A stretch of DNA of 64,000 nucleotides from Leucobacter insecticola. Lineage in GTDB: Bacteria > Actinomycetota > Actinomycetes > Actinomycetales > Microbacteriaceae. Every line of letters begins with the position of its first letter. The stretch's first letter is position 1. The stretch lies in assembly GCF_011382965.1 (NCBI RefSeq), contig NZ_CP049934.1, positions 1,426,001 through 1,490,000 on the forward strand, written 5' to 3'. Made by a program: the position numbers and the translations under genes. Of the stretch, positions 27,231 through 36,453 are shown piece by piece. The notes under the pieces are model-generated. The model did not search any database. It had not been told where the DNA came from and saw only the letters and a list, made by a program, of their open reading frames with translations.

Positions 27231-29108
27231 TCATTTGGTGCGCACTCTCAGTTGGCCCGAAAGCGCAACCGCCCCGGCGACCATGAGTAATGAGGCGAGG
27301 CCCAAGGGTGCCAGCGGTGAAGGATCCCCCGTGGCGGCTAGTTGATGAGTCTGTGACGTGGGAGCGAGATCCTTGGCCTGGGTCTCTGAATCTGGTTTCT
27401 CCAGGCCAGGCTTCTCAGGACGGTCAGGATCGACCAGCTTCGCAGCGCCTCGCAGCTCCAGTGCTACGGCTTGCGGATCGGTAGTCATGTTCAGGTCAGA
27501 GCCGTTGGTGTCGACTGCACTCGCGGTGACTGTCGCGCGAATGGTCTGTGGCCCCTCCGCTACGGCGTGTGTGAAGGTAAAGACCGCCGTAGATCCAGGC
27601 AGTACTGTCGTGGCGGTGGTGGGAGCGCCGTTGATAGTGAAGTCCGTGAGAGAGGTGCCTCCCGTATTGGTGACCGAAACGGCGATACTGGCGGTGTCGC
27701 CTTCGGTCAACCTTGTCGGTCCCGAAATTGAGGCGGCAGCGGTGAACGAGGGGATTTCGGCGATCGACATGGCGATGTCTACAAAACTGCCATCGTCACT
27801 CCATCGCGTGCGTTCGTCGCGATTGAACGTCGTGCGGAATCGAGGCGACTCGGCGAGGGCGTCGCAGCTGTCGCCGGAGGCTCGTGAGGTACTCGATTTT
27901 ACGAACGACTGTGCCAAGCTCAGTGTGCCGAAAATGTAGGGGTTTGAGTCGCACTCGTACGACTTCCAGATGTCTGGTTCCACAGCGGGCGCGGGACCAC
28001 TGCCAACGCCGGTGCGTTCGGTGCCGGCAAGTGTGATGGCACCGGTCGCGAAGTCGATCGTGGATCCAGTCATAAAGTAGGAGTAACGCACTCCCGCGGC
28101 GCTCTTGCCGTCAAAGGTCGCTTCTGAGACGTCGAGCATGCTGGCTCCGAGGGCACCGATAACCTTGCCGGTGCGGGCTGCACGGTCAACCACCAGAGCT
28201 GTCTTCTCTTCGACTCCGAATCCTCGTTCGTGTTGGGTTTCGAGCGAGAGCTTTACAAGCCTGGGCTGGCGATCGCGCCGGGCAAAGTGCGAGTCGAGCT
28301 GGCCCTCGGTGAAGAAGCCGAGGCCTCCTGCGGGAATATAAGTGAGCGTTGACGCCTCCGGGCTGTCCTCGTCAAACCACCCGGCGACGGCCGGGTCTCG
28401 CCAGGACTGGTAGGGATCCCCACCCGAGATCATGTCGGGACCTTGCTGGATCGTGAGTCCCGCGCTCGTGCCCGCGGTCACTCCGCCACTTTCAACAACC
28501 TCGCGGATCGCCGTCATTGCGGGAGTGTCAGTGCACGTGGTGTAAGCGAACCTGTCTGCCGAGCTCTGATCCGGAGCAGTGCAACTCAGGAGTGAACGAA
28601 CGTAGCGAGTCTGATCACCGCCACCAAAGTACACGGCATCAGAGCTTCGGATCATGTTGGCCACCGTTGCGTCGAATGCGTTTGCGGCGGTGTACGGGTC
28701 TCCGGGGTAATCCTCGGTCGGGTTGACATCGATCGGCACTGGGTACACCTCCGCCCCGTGTGCCTCGAACCACTTCTTGTAATAGAGCCCATTTGCGCTG
28801 GCGTTGTCGTAGGTGTCACCGTCCGCCGCTTCTTCTGCGCTGGGGGCGGGGGAAGATGCAGCGGTCAGGATCGCGATGCGCGGTGTGTTGCCAGCACCCG
28901 CGTGGGCCTGCGCGAGGTCGACGACCTCCTGAATGATTACCTCACTTGGGGTGTCGCCTGGCTTAATGGCACCGCCGATGAGGACAATGTGGCCCTGGGA
29001 AGGTGCCGCACTTGCGGGTGTCGGAGCTGTTGCAATTGTGCCCAGGCTGAGTGTAGCGGCAAGTGCGACGGTGAGTGTTCTGCGACGTGAGCGTATGAAA
29101 GAAGACAA
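27231..29108 (-). CDS. Secreted cyanophycinase-like S51 peptidase with a sortase-type tail
   Basis: 625 residues. A Sec signal peptide ends near ASA-APS. The peptidase S51/cyanophycinase domain (about 40-350) has [18 protein letters not shown] and the nucleophile elbow TAGTSAGL. A later immunoglobulin-like segment (CARDB/DUF11 type, [15 protein letters not shown]) is followed by a Pro/Lys-rich spacer, LAATGD, a hydrophobic helix and a basic RVRTK tail, an LPXTG-variant wall anchor. It probably degrades cyanophycin or other isoaspartyl peptides at the surface. TTG 29108 has GGAGAAC upstream. Confidence 0.88.
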   Translation of the reverse strand: MSSFIRSRRRTLTVALAATLSLGTIATAPTPASAAPSQGHIVLIGGAIKPGDTPSEVIIQEVVDLAQAHAGAGNTPRIAILTAASSPAPSAEEAADGDTYDNASANGLYYKKWFEAHGAEVYPVPIDVNPTEDYPGDPYTAANAFDATVANMIRSSDAVYFGGGDQTRYVRSLLSCTAPDQSSADRFAYTTCTDTPAMTAIREVVESGGVTAGTSAGLTIQQGPDMISGGDPYQSWRDPAVAGWFDEDSPEASTLTYIPAGGLGFFTEGQLDSHFARRDRQPRLVKLSLETQHERGFGVEEKTALVVDRAARTGKVIGALGASMLDVSEATFDGKSAAGVRYSYFMTGSTIDFATGAITLAGTERTGVGSGPAPAVEPDIWKSYECDSNPYIFGTLSLAQSFVKSSTSRASGDSCDALAESPRFRTTFNRDERTRWSDDGSFVDIAMSIAEIPSFTAAASISGPTRLTEGDTASIAVSVTNTGGTSLTDFTINGAPTTATTVLPGSTAVFTFTHAVAEGPQTIRATVTASAVDTNGSDLNMTTDPQAVALELRGAAKLVDPDRPEKPGLEKPDSETQAKDLAPTSQTHQLAATGDPSPLAPLGLASLLMVAGAVALSGQLRVRTK

Positions 29109-29361
29109 ATCGTTCTCCGGTCTCGGCGTTGAGGGGAAAGCGCGAGAAACCTGGCTTCATCGCGCAGACTCAAGTGTTTCATATGTAGCGTATTCCTTCA
29201 AGGTGGAAATGTATGTTTCAGGTTATGGCTGGGGTTTCGAAACGCAAGGTATAGCCCCTTGCGTGCCGATCACGTTGGTAGACTCGCCACAGCCATTGTC
29301 GAAGTAGTGAGCAGCGAAGCTTATTGCAGCAGACGATATCTACTGAGAGCGAAAGGCTGAA

Positions 29362-30267
29362 ATGCCGAATCACATGCGCGAGTCGAATCCGTACATTGAG
29401 GGCGTCAGAATTGCTGAGGACACCGTGGCCTCCAGGATCCGCGAACGCATGGGCGACTGCACGCCCTCCGAGCGCAAGGTAGCGCGCACTCTGCTCGCTG
29501 CGTACCCGGTCGCTGGATTCGAAACGGTCGCCGGTTTGGCCGACTTGGCCGAAGTGAGCGGGGCCACCGTTGTGCGGTTCGCGACGCGTCTCGGCTACAG
29601 CGGGTTCCCGGACTTTCAGAAAGCGCTTCGGGGTGAGCTTGAGCAGCGAAGTGCCTCACCTACGACACTGTATGAACGAACCAGTACGAACCGGGTAGCA
29701 CCCGCAGGTGACCTGGCGGTGTTTGTTGACTCCTCTGTTGATGATTTGCGTGCGACCTTCGCAGGTGTCTCTGCGCATGATTTCGAGACCACGATTGAAC
29801 TGCTTGCGAACCCCAAGCGTCGCATTTGGCTCGTTGGGGGTCGCTACAGCTTGTTTCTTGCGGAGTACCTCTCGGCGAGCCTGCAGCAGCTTCGTTCACA
29901 CGTGCAGATGGTGCCAGAAATGGCGAGTCTGCGCGGCGCGACGATGGCCGGATTCGACGCGAAAGACGTGCTTGTTGCTTTCGATTTTAGGCGCTACGAG
30001 AGTGGCACCCGCAATCTGGTGCATCACGCACGAACTCGAAAAGCGAGTGTTGTAGTGATCACCGACAAGTGGGTTTCGCCTTGTGCCTCCGACGCTGATG
30101 CGGTACTCACTAGCATCGCTTCAGAGCGTGGCCCGTTTGACTCCGTGGTTCCGGTGATGGCGCTTGTCGAGGCGATTTTTGAGACCCTTGTGCACAGGAT
30201 TGGTGAGACTGCCCGCCACCGCATAGAGCAAATTGAACAGACGGTGCAGCAGCTTGACCTGATCTGA
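29362..30267 (+). CDS. MurR/RpiR-family transcriptional regulator
   Basis: 301 residues: N-terminal HTH_6 (ERMGDCTPSERKVARTLLA, then EVSGATVVRFATRLGYSGFP) and a C-terminal SIS domain (RIWLVGGRYSLFLAEYLSA). It likely senses a phosphosugar or amino-sugar-like ligand and controls the ABC transporter and M20 peptidase beyond the inserted element. Its last ~58 codons are duplicated at 33431-33603 as part of the long direct repeat that flanks the element; this left copy is the complete gene. Confidence 0.9.
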   Translation: MPNHMRESNPYIEGVRIAEDTVASRIRERMGDCTPSERKVARTLLAAYPVAGFETVAGLADLAEVSGATVVRFATRLGYSGFPDFQKALRGELEQRSASPTTLYERTSTNRVAPAGDLAVFVDSSVDDLRATFAGVSAHDFETTIELLANPKRRIWLVGGRYSLFLAEYLSASLQQLRSHVQMVPEMASLRGATMAGFDAKDVLVAFDFRRYESGTRNLVHHARTRKASVVVITDKWVSPCASDADAVLTSIASERGPFDSVVPVMALVEAIFETLVHRIGETARHRIEQIEQTVQQLDLI

Positions 30268-30456
30268 GCCTCGCTTGTGCGGCCGGCATCGCGGCCTTGC
30301 TGGGTTGCGCGCTCGCGGGTTGGACGAGAAATCGGGGTGGGCTGAGTCGATCGCTCAGTGCACCGCCGAAAGGAACGACCGGGTGCGCTCGTGTTGTGGA
30401 TCGCCGAGCACCTCTGCGGGGGTGCCCTGCTCGATGATCTGACCACCGTGCATAAA
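30095..30456. repeat. Left copy of the ~362-bp direct repeat flanking the LXG element
   Basis: It spans the 3' end of the RpiR gene, the intergenic spacer and the last ~100 bases of a copy of the convergent ABC ATPase gene. The partner is 33431-33793. The copies differ by scattered substitutions, concentrated in the spacer. Long, variable target duplications are characteristic of IS1634/IS1549-type elements. Confidence 0.85.
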
Positions 30457-30475
30457 CCCGACTCGTGCCATTTTA

Positions 30476-30800
30476 GTGCGGTTTTGACGCGAGAGCGGCA
30501 AGAATTGCTGCAGCATCAACGGTCGCGGGTGTTACGGCAACAACCTGCTGCCCTCCGATCTCGACCGTGACATCCCTCAATGGCCTGAGTATGTTCATGA
30601 TCCGGCGAACGCTCTACCCGGTTTGTTCTTGCAAATGACGGGCGATCGCGGGCGCGCAGAACACGATCGTAAGATGCGCCTCGATCGAGTCACCCTGATG
30701 ATGAAGCATCGGCCTTGCCTCAAGATCTGTCTTCGACATACGAAAAGACCGTTCCGCCTAGAAACTGCCGGGATGCTGCTCATGGAAGTCACCATCAAAA
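30476..30800 (-). pseudogene. Decayed 3' end of an IS1634-family transposase
   Basis: Minus-strand translation from ~30745 down gives RMSKTDLEARPMLHHQ and SIEAHLTIVFCA, closely matching RMAKTDLKARPIYHRQ and KIEAHLTVVFCA of the transposase at 60436-61970. Upstream and downstream parts are scrambled and the N-terminal two thirds are missing. Orientation and distance from the left inverted repeat match the complete copy. Confidence 0.8.
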
Positions 30801-30879
30801 GCTACCGATCGAAGATCACATTCTTCTGTTTTCACCGTGTCAACTCCAGGTGCATCGTCGATGCGCGAAACTCGGACGG

Positions 30880-31329
30880 TCAAGGTGAGTCGTACATCGC
30901 CCAATACTCGTATCCCCAGTGGCAAGTGTAGATGCGAACTTCGGTCCAGTTTGCAAGGAATTTGCCTGGCCCGCTCGTGAGCGTGTACCGAGAGTCCGCA
31001 AATGCTATCTCGAATCTATAGTCAGAAATTCGCCGCCACTCTACTGCCCCATCGTAACGTTCCTCGCTGGTGGGGTTAATGCAAATATTGTCTGGGCTTT
31101 CTTGAAGCCCCTGCGGAAGGCCGACCCCAAAGCCCGTTCCGTCAGGGTTCAGTTCTAAGGACATAGGCCAATCAGGCTGCCTAATCAAACCATCAGACTC
31201 GTTATAAAAGGTCCCGCCTTTCCACCTGATTGTCTCAGTAAACAGGCTTCCTGAACACGCGGAAAGAGAGAAACACACGAGCACCGCGAAGAGCGCTTGT
31301 CCCAGCTTACGTCCCGCTAAGGTTCGCAT
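30880..31329 (-). CDS. Putative lipoprotein, candidate immunity factor for the LXG toxin
   Basis: 149 residues from ATG 31329. The signal (AGRKLGQALFAVLVCFSLSAC) ends in lipobox LSAC with Ser at +2. The mature part is rich in Trp, Tyr and Gly (RWKGGTFYNESDG, EWRRISDYRFEIAF) and looks like a small beta-sheet domain; no family was recognised. It overlaps the toxin gene's 3' end by 23 bases, the usual place for an immunity gene. A membrane-anchored outward-facing immunity protein would imply a toxin target outside the cytoplasm; this is inference. Confidence 0.7.
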   Translation of the reverse strand: MRTLAGRKLGQALFAVLVCFSLSACSGSLFTETIRWKGGTFYNESDGLIRQPDWPMSLELNPDGTGFGVGLPQGLQESPDNICINPTSEERYDGAVEWRRISDYRFEIAFADSRYTLTSGPGKFLANWTEVRIYTCHWGYEYWAMYDSP

Positions 31330-32643
31330 TGGCGATCTCCTCGTAGTACTGATCTTGAGTAAGCCCATTTGGATACTTCTCGTACAGCTCGTACCCGAAT
31401 TCCACAGCTCGGTCATCCAGGTCGTCGTCACCTACTCCGGCATCGACACCAGGTGCACTTCCCATATTTGCGCCCTTAAGTGCGTTTTCAAGACCGACGT
31501 CCCAGTGCGCCAGCATTGACCCGTAGACCACGTTGCCAAACACATCCGAACGCACAATCCGGCCATACTCGTCACGAAGATAGAAATAACCCAAATCATA
31601 ATCAAACTCTTCAGCGAGGTAGGGTTTCATGTCCCATTCCGCATTCGTTGCGAACTTGTCGAGGATCGTCTTGCCGCCCTCCACTGCAATCAAGGAGTTC
31701 TCCCACATGAGGCTAATGAAAAGCCCTAGGGCACCCAGTAGATTTTTCTCCGCAACAAGCGCGTACCCTGAAGTCAACACAAAATCAAACAGTCCTGGGT
31801 TCCAGCGCGCGAGAGAGAGTGAAGCCGTCTCCCCTCATCGGAGGCGAGCCATTCCATCATTTTGTCGTAGCTGAGATCCGAGGCAGACCTCAGGCCGTCA
31901 AAGGTCACTGCGTCAGTAGGGGTGTTGCTTGGCGGGGCGCGGTGGGTAGTGATCTTCGCGTCGCGCAACTGGTGAATGAGCGCAAGATTTACACCGCTCG
32001 TGTAGTAGCTGCCGTCTGCCTCGACCGCGATCTTGCCCAGTTCAAGCGCAGCCCGGATAGCAAGCTGCATCACCTGCAAACTGTCCGAAAAGTATCTCGA
32101 CACATCCGCTACGAACCACTCAAGCTTCTCGAGCTTGGTGCGAATCTCTAGAATCTCTGCCTCTACCTGCCGCTTGAGGTCTTCAAGGCTCGCCTGAGCC
32201 TGATAATTGCCGAGCCGGTCAGCACTGAATGCTGCGCTACCTGGAAGACCCGAAACTTGGGCCAAGAACGCCTGGTTGATCTGAATCTGAGTCTCGATCA
32301 GATCGAACTGATCCCGAGCATCCTGTAATGCCTGCGTGAGGTCGTCCGAGTCGAGGTCTCCGTACACGGATAGGACAGAATGCGCGTGCTCATAGGATGC
32401 AAGCTCGGCGTGAACATCATCAACAGCCTCGCCAAGCTTCTCAATGCTTGGAATGATCAAATCACTGAACAGGCCTCTTCCAGCGGTATAGGCGGCACCC
32501 TGCAAGACACCACTGTCAAGGTGTGAGATCAAATGCTGCGCCCCAGCAGAGAGGCGATCAATTATCAAATTCGCCACCAAAACATTGTTGCGCATCGCAC
32601 TGATGAGGCGACTCGAATCATCGACTCCGAACTTTACTCCCAA
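31307..32643 (-). CDS. LXG-domain type VII secreted toxin with C-terminal Ntox44 domain (frameshifted at 31831-31834)
   Basis: Two overlapping frames make one toxin. The first (ATG 32643) is an all-helical LXG domain: SGVLQGAAYTAGRGLFSDLI is the LXG hallmark region, followed by GDLDSDDL and a long coiled coil. The second holds the toxin: FATNAEWDMKPYL, YFYLRDEYGRIVRSDVFGNV and ELYEKYPNGLTQDQYYEEIA resemble polymorphic toxin type 44 (family WDxKP motif). An extra G opposite the CCCC at 31831-31834 joins them as ...LASDEGETASLSLARW..., total 445 residues. Export would need a type VII apparatus, which is not in this window. Confidence 0.82.
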
Positions 32644-32855
32644 GGTAACTCACTCCTTTGCCGGATCAGTCTCTCTCGCGCATCGTTGAGGGACTGCCGG
32701 ACTTCCAAACTCGTCTGCTCAAGCTCAACAAACGAATCATCGACGTATTTATTCACTTGAAAAAGCGTCTCCTGCCGAGACTGCAGTTCGTTCTGCGCAG
32801 TGCGGCTGCCCGATTGCATGCGCTCGTGGAGGGACGCTTCTCTGCGTCGTGTCAC
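32634..32855 (-). CDS. Helical LXG-partner protein, distal ORF (DUF3958-like)
   Basis: 73 residues, predicted coiled coil, with no known catalytic motif. GTG 32855 overlaps the stop of the preceding 47-codon ORF as GTGA, and its own end overlaps the toxin start by 10 bases. A single extra base at ~32852 would fuse both ORFs into one ~121-residue helical protein, the length of DUF3958-type LXG partners that guide LXG toxins to the type VII machinery. Confidence 0.6.
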   Translation of the reverse strand: MTRRREASLHERMQSGSRTAQNELQSRQETLFQVNKYVDDSFVELEQTSLEVRQSLNDARERLIRQRSELPWE

Positions 32856-32995
32856 GCCTGAAATTGTTCTCGAAACTGCTCGAGTGAACGCTGATAGTTG
32901 TTTCGAAGCTCCGAGAATTCGTCGGCTTGCCGTTCAATATGCGCAATCTGGGTGGTGAGCCCGATTCGTTCGTTACCGCTCCTATCAGCATTCAT
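32852..32995 (-). CDS. Small helical protein, proximal part of the LXG partner
   Basis: 47 residues (MNADRSGNERIGLTTQIAHI... to EQFREQFQA), all helical. ATG 32995 overlaps the stop of the Esx-like gene as ATGA. It may be a separate small chaperone or the N-terminal half of a DUF3958-like protein broken by one missing base. Confidence 0.5.
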   Translation of the reverse strand: MNADRSGNERIGLTTQIAHIERQADEFSELRNNYQRSLEQFREQFQA

Positions 32996-33276
32996 AATGA
33001 ATCACTCCAACGCTCGGCATCTGCAACGTCACGCTTCTCAATGCTGGCGGCAAGTTCCGGGAACTTGTTCGCCTGCCCCAACACCGCAGCGCAAAACTGG
33101 CTGACGGCCTGAAGCATCTGGTTGGTGACGTCACGACCTGCGTCCATCCCAACGATGTCACTGGTGAAACCGAATGCGACCTGCTGGTCCTGGTACCCAG
33201 AAGTGTCAATGCCAACAAGCTCATTGACGGCGGCATCAGCACCGACAGTACTCGAGCGAATTGTTCCCGAAGACAT
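32992..33276 (-). CDS. Esx-like type VII secretion protein (TIGR04197/DUF3130-like)
   Basis: 94 residues from ATG 33276. Two helical segments flank a Gly/Asp turn; VAFGFTSDIVGMDAGRDV and QMLQAVSQFCAAVL resemble the SACOL2603/DUF3130 group, small proteins encoded ahead of LXG toxins that act as export targeting factors. First gene of the operon; the AT-rich 100 bases upstream probably hold its promoter. All downstream genes overlap in sequence, so the module is one translationally coupled unit. Confidence 0.7.
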   Translation of the reverse strand: MSSGTIRSSTVGADAAVNELVGIDTSGYQDQQVAFGFTSDIVGMDAGRDVTNQMLQAVSQFCAAVLGQANKFPELAASIEKRDVADAERWSDSL

Positions 33277-33375
33277 CGAAACCCCTAATCCCTTTTATTG
33301 ACAAAATGTGCAGCTAGGACTCATCAATTGATCACAAGAGTAAACTAGCGCACACAAAGTCTACGGCGCTTACTC

Positions 33376-33430
33376 CCGACTCGTGCCGCTTTAGTGTGGT
33401 GGGGTATAAAGGAAAAATGGCACGAGTCGG
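33376..33430. mobile_element. 55-bp solo remnant with paired IS ends
   Basis: CCGACTCGTGCC (33376-33387) and GGCACGAGTCGG (33419-33430) face each other across 31 bases. The first continues GCTTTAGTG like an IS left end and the second is the right end. It looks like a second IS copy that lost its interior, so the cargo may have been mobilised as a composite. Confidence 0.65.
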
Positions 33431-33793
33431 CTGATGCGGTACTCACTAGCATCGCTTCAGAGCGTGGCCCGTTTGACTCCGTGGTTCCGGTGATGGCGCT
33501 TGTCGAGGCGATTTTTGAGACCCTTGTGCACAGGATCGGTGAGACTGCCCGCCATCGCATAGAGCAGATTGAGCAGACGGTGCAGCAGCTTGATCTGATC
33601 TGAGCCTCGCTTACGCATCCGGGCATCGGGGCGTTGCCGGAACGGGTGCTCGTGGCTTGGACGAGAAAGCGGGGTGGGCTGAGTCGATCGCTCAGTGCAC
33701 CGCCGAGAGGAACGACCGGGTGCGCTCGTGTTGTGGATCGCCGAGCACCTCTGCGGGGGTGCCCTGCTCGATGATCTGACCACCGTGCATAAA
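33431..33793. repeat. Right copy of the ~362-bp direct repeat, with a truncated RpiR 3' end
   Basis: It starts directly after the right inverted repeat. 33431-33603 repeats the last codons of the RpiR gene in frame (DAVLTSIASERGPFDSVVPV to VQQLDLI) without a start region, so it is not a gene. The rest is the spacer and the real 3' end of the ABC ATPase gene. Confidence 0.85.
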
Positions 33794-34468
33794 GACCACA
33801 CGATCCGCGACCTCACGCGCAAAGCCCATCTCATGGGTCACAACAACCATGGTCATGCCGGAGTTTGCGAGGTCGCGCATCACCTTGAGTACATCACCCA
33901 CGAGTTCGGGGTCGAGCGCGCTCGTGGGCTCATCGAACAGCATCAGTTTAGGTTCCATGCAGAGGGCACGCGCGATGGCGACCCGCTGCTGTTGTCCACC
34001 CGACAGGTGGCGCGGGTAGGCCTTCGCCTTGTCCGCGAGGCCAACTTGCTCGAGCAGCGCCATTGCGCGGGGGAGAACCTCGCTGGTTTTCTGTTTCAAG
34101 ACGGTGCGCGGCGCGAGCGTGATGTTTTCGAGCACCGTCATATGGCCAAACAGGTTGAAATGCTGAAACACCATACCCGTCTGCGTGCGGTCGCGGCAGA
34201 TCTCGTTGTAACTCTTTTCATGCAGGGTCTTGCCGCGCAGATCGTAGCCAACGACCTTGTTATCGACCCAGATCCGGCCACCGTTGAGTTGTTCGAGGTG
34301 GTTGATGCAGCGCAGCAGGGTGCTCTTGCCGGATCCCGAAGCTCCAATGAGGCACACAACTTCACCCCGAGCCACGTCCAGGTCGATTCCCTGGAGCACT
34401 TCGAGGGATCCGAAGCTTTTCCGCACACCCTTCATGCGCACCATGGGGTTTTGTTTAGCTTCACTCAT
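33692..34468 (-). CDS. Polar amino acid ABC transporter, ATP-binding protein
   Basis: 258 residues of the GlnQ/HisP type. Walker [11 protein letters not shown]-loop VFQHFNLF, signature [15 protein letters not shown], Walker [14 protein letters not shown], switch His in VVTHEMGFA. It energises the permease whose gene overlaps its start by 4 bases (34465-34468). Its last ~100 bases lie in the right direct repeat, but the gene is complete. Confidence 0.94.
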   Translation of the reverse strand: MSEAKQNPMVRMKGVRKSFGSLEVLQGIDLDVARGEVVCLIGASGSGKSTLLRCINHLEQLNGGRIWVDNKVVGYDLRGKTLHEKSYNEICRDRTQTGMVFQHFNLFGHMTVLENITLAPRTVLKQKTSEVLPRAMALLEQVGLADKAKAYPRHLSGGQQQRVAIARALCMEPKLMLFDEPTSALDPELVGDVLKVMRDLANSGMTMVVVTHEMGFAREVADRVVFMHGGQIIEQGTPAEVLGDPQHERTRSFLSAVH

Positions 34469-35400
34469 GGTGAGCTCACCTTTCCGGTCGCTACGGGATC
34501 GTGGGTTCGCATCGCCTTGCGAATGCGATCGATCCAGCTCACCTGCACGTTGCGGGTCGAGCCGCGCGAGAATCGCTTTTCAAGCCAGGACTGCCCCACC
34601 GTAAACACCGTTGTCATGATGATGTACCAGATACTCGCAACGAGCAGAAGCGGGATCACTTGGAAGTTTTTCGCGTAGATGACCTGTGTCGAATAGAGTA
34701 ACTCGGAAACAGCGAGCACGCTCACCAGCGATGTGTTCTTCAGCATGCCGATAGTCTCATTGCCTGTCGGTGGGATGATGACGCGCATCGCCTGCGGAAG
34801 CACCACCTTGATCATGGTCTGCAGACGGTTCAGACCCAGGGCACCTGCGGCCTCAGACTGGCCAGGATCCACTGAGAGAATGCCGGCGCGCACGATCTCC
34901 GACATATATGCAGCCTCGTTCAGTCCGAGGCCAAGGATCGCCGCCATGAGGGGCGTGACAATCTGGTTGGCGTTCAGGTGCACACCGGGGAGCCCAAACG
35001 TAATGTCAGGGTACAGGGCTGCGAGGTTGTACCAGAGCAGCAACTGCACGAGCACCGGCGTCCCCCGGAACGCAAACACGTAGAAGCCTGCCGCGCCCCG
35101 CACGATTGGGTTGACCGAGAGGCGCATGACCGCGAGGATGATCCCGAGCACAATGCCGAGCAGCATGCACACAACGGTGAGCAGCAGGGTGATCTGAATA
35201 CCCTGCGCGATAGACGTGTCCCTGAAGTACAAGCCGATGATGTCCCAGCGGAACCGTGGATTCGTTGCGGCTGAGTATGCCAGCATTCCGAACGCGAACA
35301 GGATGATAGCGCCGGACACCCAGCGCCACGGGTGTTTCTTGTTCGCGATCGTGTAATCGGTATCGTCAAGGATGGGGTGCGTGAGCGTGTGGCTAGTCAT
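34465..35400 (-). CDS. Polar amino acid ABC transporter, permease
   Basis: 311 residues, HisM-type permease with an extra N-terminal segment before the first helix. [14 protein letters not shown] and [28 protein letters not shown] (the EAA loop contacting the ATPase) are diagnostic. A single permease gene suggests a homodimeric channel. It lies between the ATPase and solute-binding genes in one operon. Confidence 0.93.
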   Translation of the reverse strand: MTSHTLTHPILDDTDYTIANKKHPWRWVSGAIILFAFGMLAYSAATNPRFRWDIIGLYFRDTSIAQGIQITLLLTVVCMLLGIVLGIILAVMRLSVNPIVRGAAGFYVFAFRGTPVLVQLLLWYNLAALYPDITFGLPGVHLNANQIVTPLMAAILGLGLNEAAYMSEIVRAGILSVDPGQSEAAGALGLNRLQTMIKVVLPQAMRVIIPPTGNETIGMLKNTSLVSVLAVSELLYSTQVIYAKNFQVIPLLLVASIWYIIMTTVFTVGQSWLEKRFSRGSTRNVQVSWIDRIRKAMRTHDPVATGKVSSP

Positions 35401-35448
35401 GCTTGCGACTCTCGGATTGCGGTGGGAATGGATCTGCGAGGGAGATCC

Positions 35449-36387
35449 CTATTTCACCGCGACCTGCTCCGGGGCGACTTCGTTGCTATCGTTGATGCCC
35501 CACTTTTGGAACGCTTCGTGGTACGGCTTTTCGGTCACGAGCTTCTCCATCGCCGCGGTGATCGCCGGGGTCAGATCTGAGCCCTTGGGCAGTACCAGGC
35601 CGGTCGGCTTCGGCTCGTAGTCTCCGCCCTCTGCGAGATCGAACGCACCGGTGATCTTTGCCTGATACCCGAGGCCAGTGGCACCCGAGACAACGCCCTG
35701 CACGCGTCCCGAGGAGAGCGCGGTGATGGCCTTGTCAGTGCCGGGGAAAAGCTTGATGTCGATCGATTCCTTGCCGGCCGCCTCACACTGCTTGTTGAAC
35801 TCGGGCATGATCTCCATGCCCTGTGTGCTGCCCTTCTCTGCGCCGATAATCTTGCCACAGAGTGTCATCGGATCCATTGAAAGCTTGTCGGGATTGCCGG
35901 TGGGTACAGCGATACCGCTGCCTGACTGGTGGTACACGACAAAGTCTGCATTCTGCTTGCGCTCGTCGGTGACGGAGAACGCTGACATTGCCATGTCATA
36001 TTTTCCAGAGCTAAGACCGGGGATGATGTTATCGAAGCCGGAAGGCACGAAGGTGACCTCGAGTCCGAGCAGCTGTCCGAGTGACTCGGCGAGGTCGGCG
36101 TCGAGACCCACCACTGTCTTGTTGTCGGCAGCGTACACTTCGAACGGCGCGTACGTCGGATCAGTGGCGATATTCAGCGTGCCCGCCGTCCGAATTCGTT
36201 CAGGAAGTAGTGCTTCGAGCGCAGGGTCGGCGTCGAGCTGTGAAATGGTTTCTGTCGGCAGTTTTGGGGAGTCCGGGGTTGTGGCGTCGTCTGCTTGGTC
36301 CATCGAGGCATTCGTGCAGCCTGTGAGAGCGAGGGTGAAGGCTGCGGAAGCAGCGATGGCGGCGGATCCGAGTGTGATGAGGCGCAT
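35449..36387 (-). CDS. Amino acid ABC transporter, solute-binding lipoprotein
   Basis: 312 residues; signal with lipobox LALTGC, then an SBP_bac_3 fold (LNIATDPTYAPFEVYAADN, GLDADLAESLGQLLGL, YDMAMSAFSVTDERK). Captures a polar amino acid or small amino-compound outside the membrane for the permease pair downstream. First gene of the operon, divergent from the M20 peptidase across a 146-base spacer with a palindromic operator. Confidence 0.92.
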   Translation of the reverse strand: MRLITLGSAAIAASAAFTLALTGCTNASMDQADDATTPDSPKLPTETISQLDADPALEALLPERIRTAGTLNIATDPTYAPFEVYAADNKTVVGLDADLAESLGQLLGLEVTFVPSGFDNIIPGLSSGKYDMAMSAFSVTDERKQNADFVVYHQSGSGIAVPTGNPDKLSMDPMTLCGKIIGAEKGSTQGMEIMPEFNKQCEAAGKESIDIKLFPGTDKAITALSSGRVQGVVSGATGLGYQAKITGAFDLAEGGDYEPKPTGLVLPKGSDLTPAITAAMEKLVTEKPYHEAFQKWGINDSNEVAPEQVAVK

Positions 36388-36453
36388 GAGATTCTCCTTG
36401 ATTCTCCTCGTTGAGCTGATCGAAACATTACACGATTTGCTCCATTTTTCAAA

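Larger units (their letters stand above)
30458..33430. mobile_element. IS1634-family-derived element carrying a type VII LXG toxin operon
   Basis: The 2,973-bp segment starts with CCGACTCGTGCCATTTT (30458-30474) and ends with its exact reverse complement (33414-33430), giving 17-bp terminal inverted repeats. The left end continues TTTTAGTGC, also seen at the same place in the IS1634-type copy at 60421. Just inside is a decayed transposase 3' end. The interior is clearly less GC-rich than the host DNA. Long direct repeats abut both ends. The transposase is dead, so movement would need help in trans. Confidence 0.75.

Noticed and set aside
33394..33603. 69-codon ORF similar to the RpiR C-terminus
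   Set aside because: It is the truncated copy inside the right direct repeat and its first codons come from the IS end, so it is not a functional gene.
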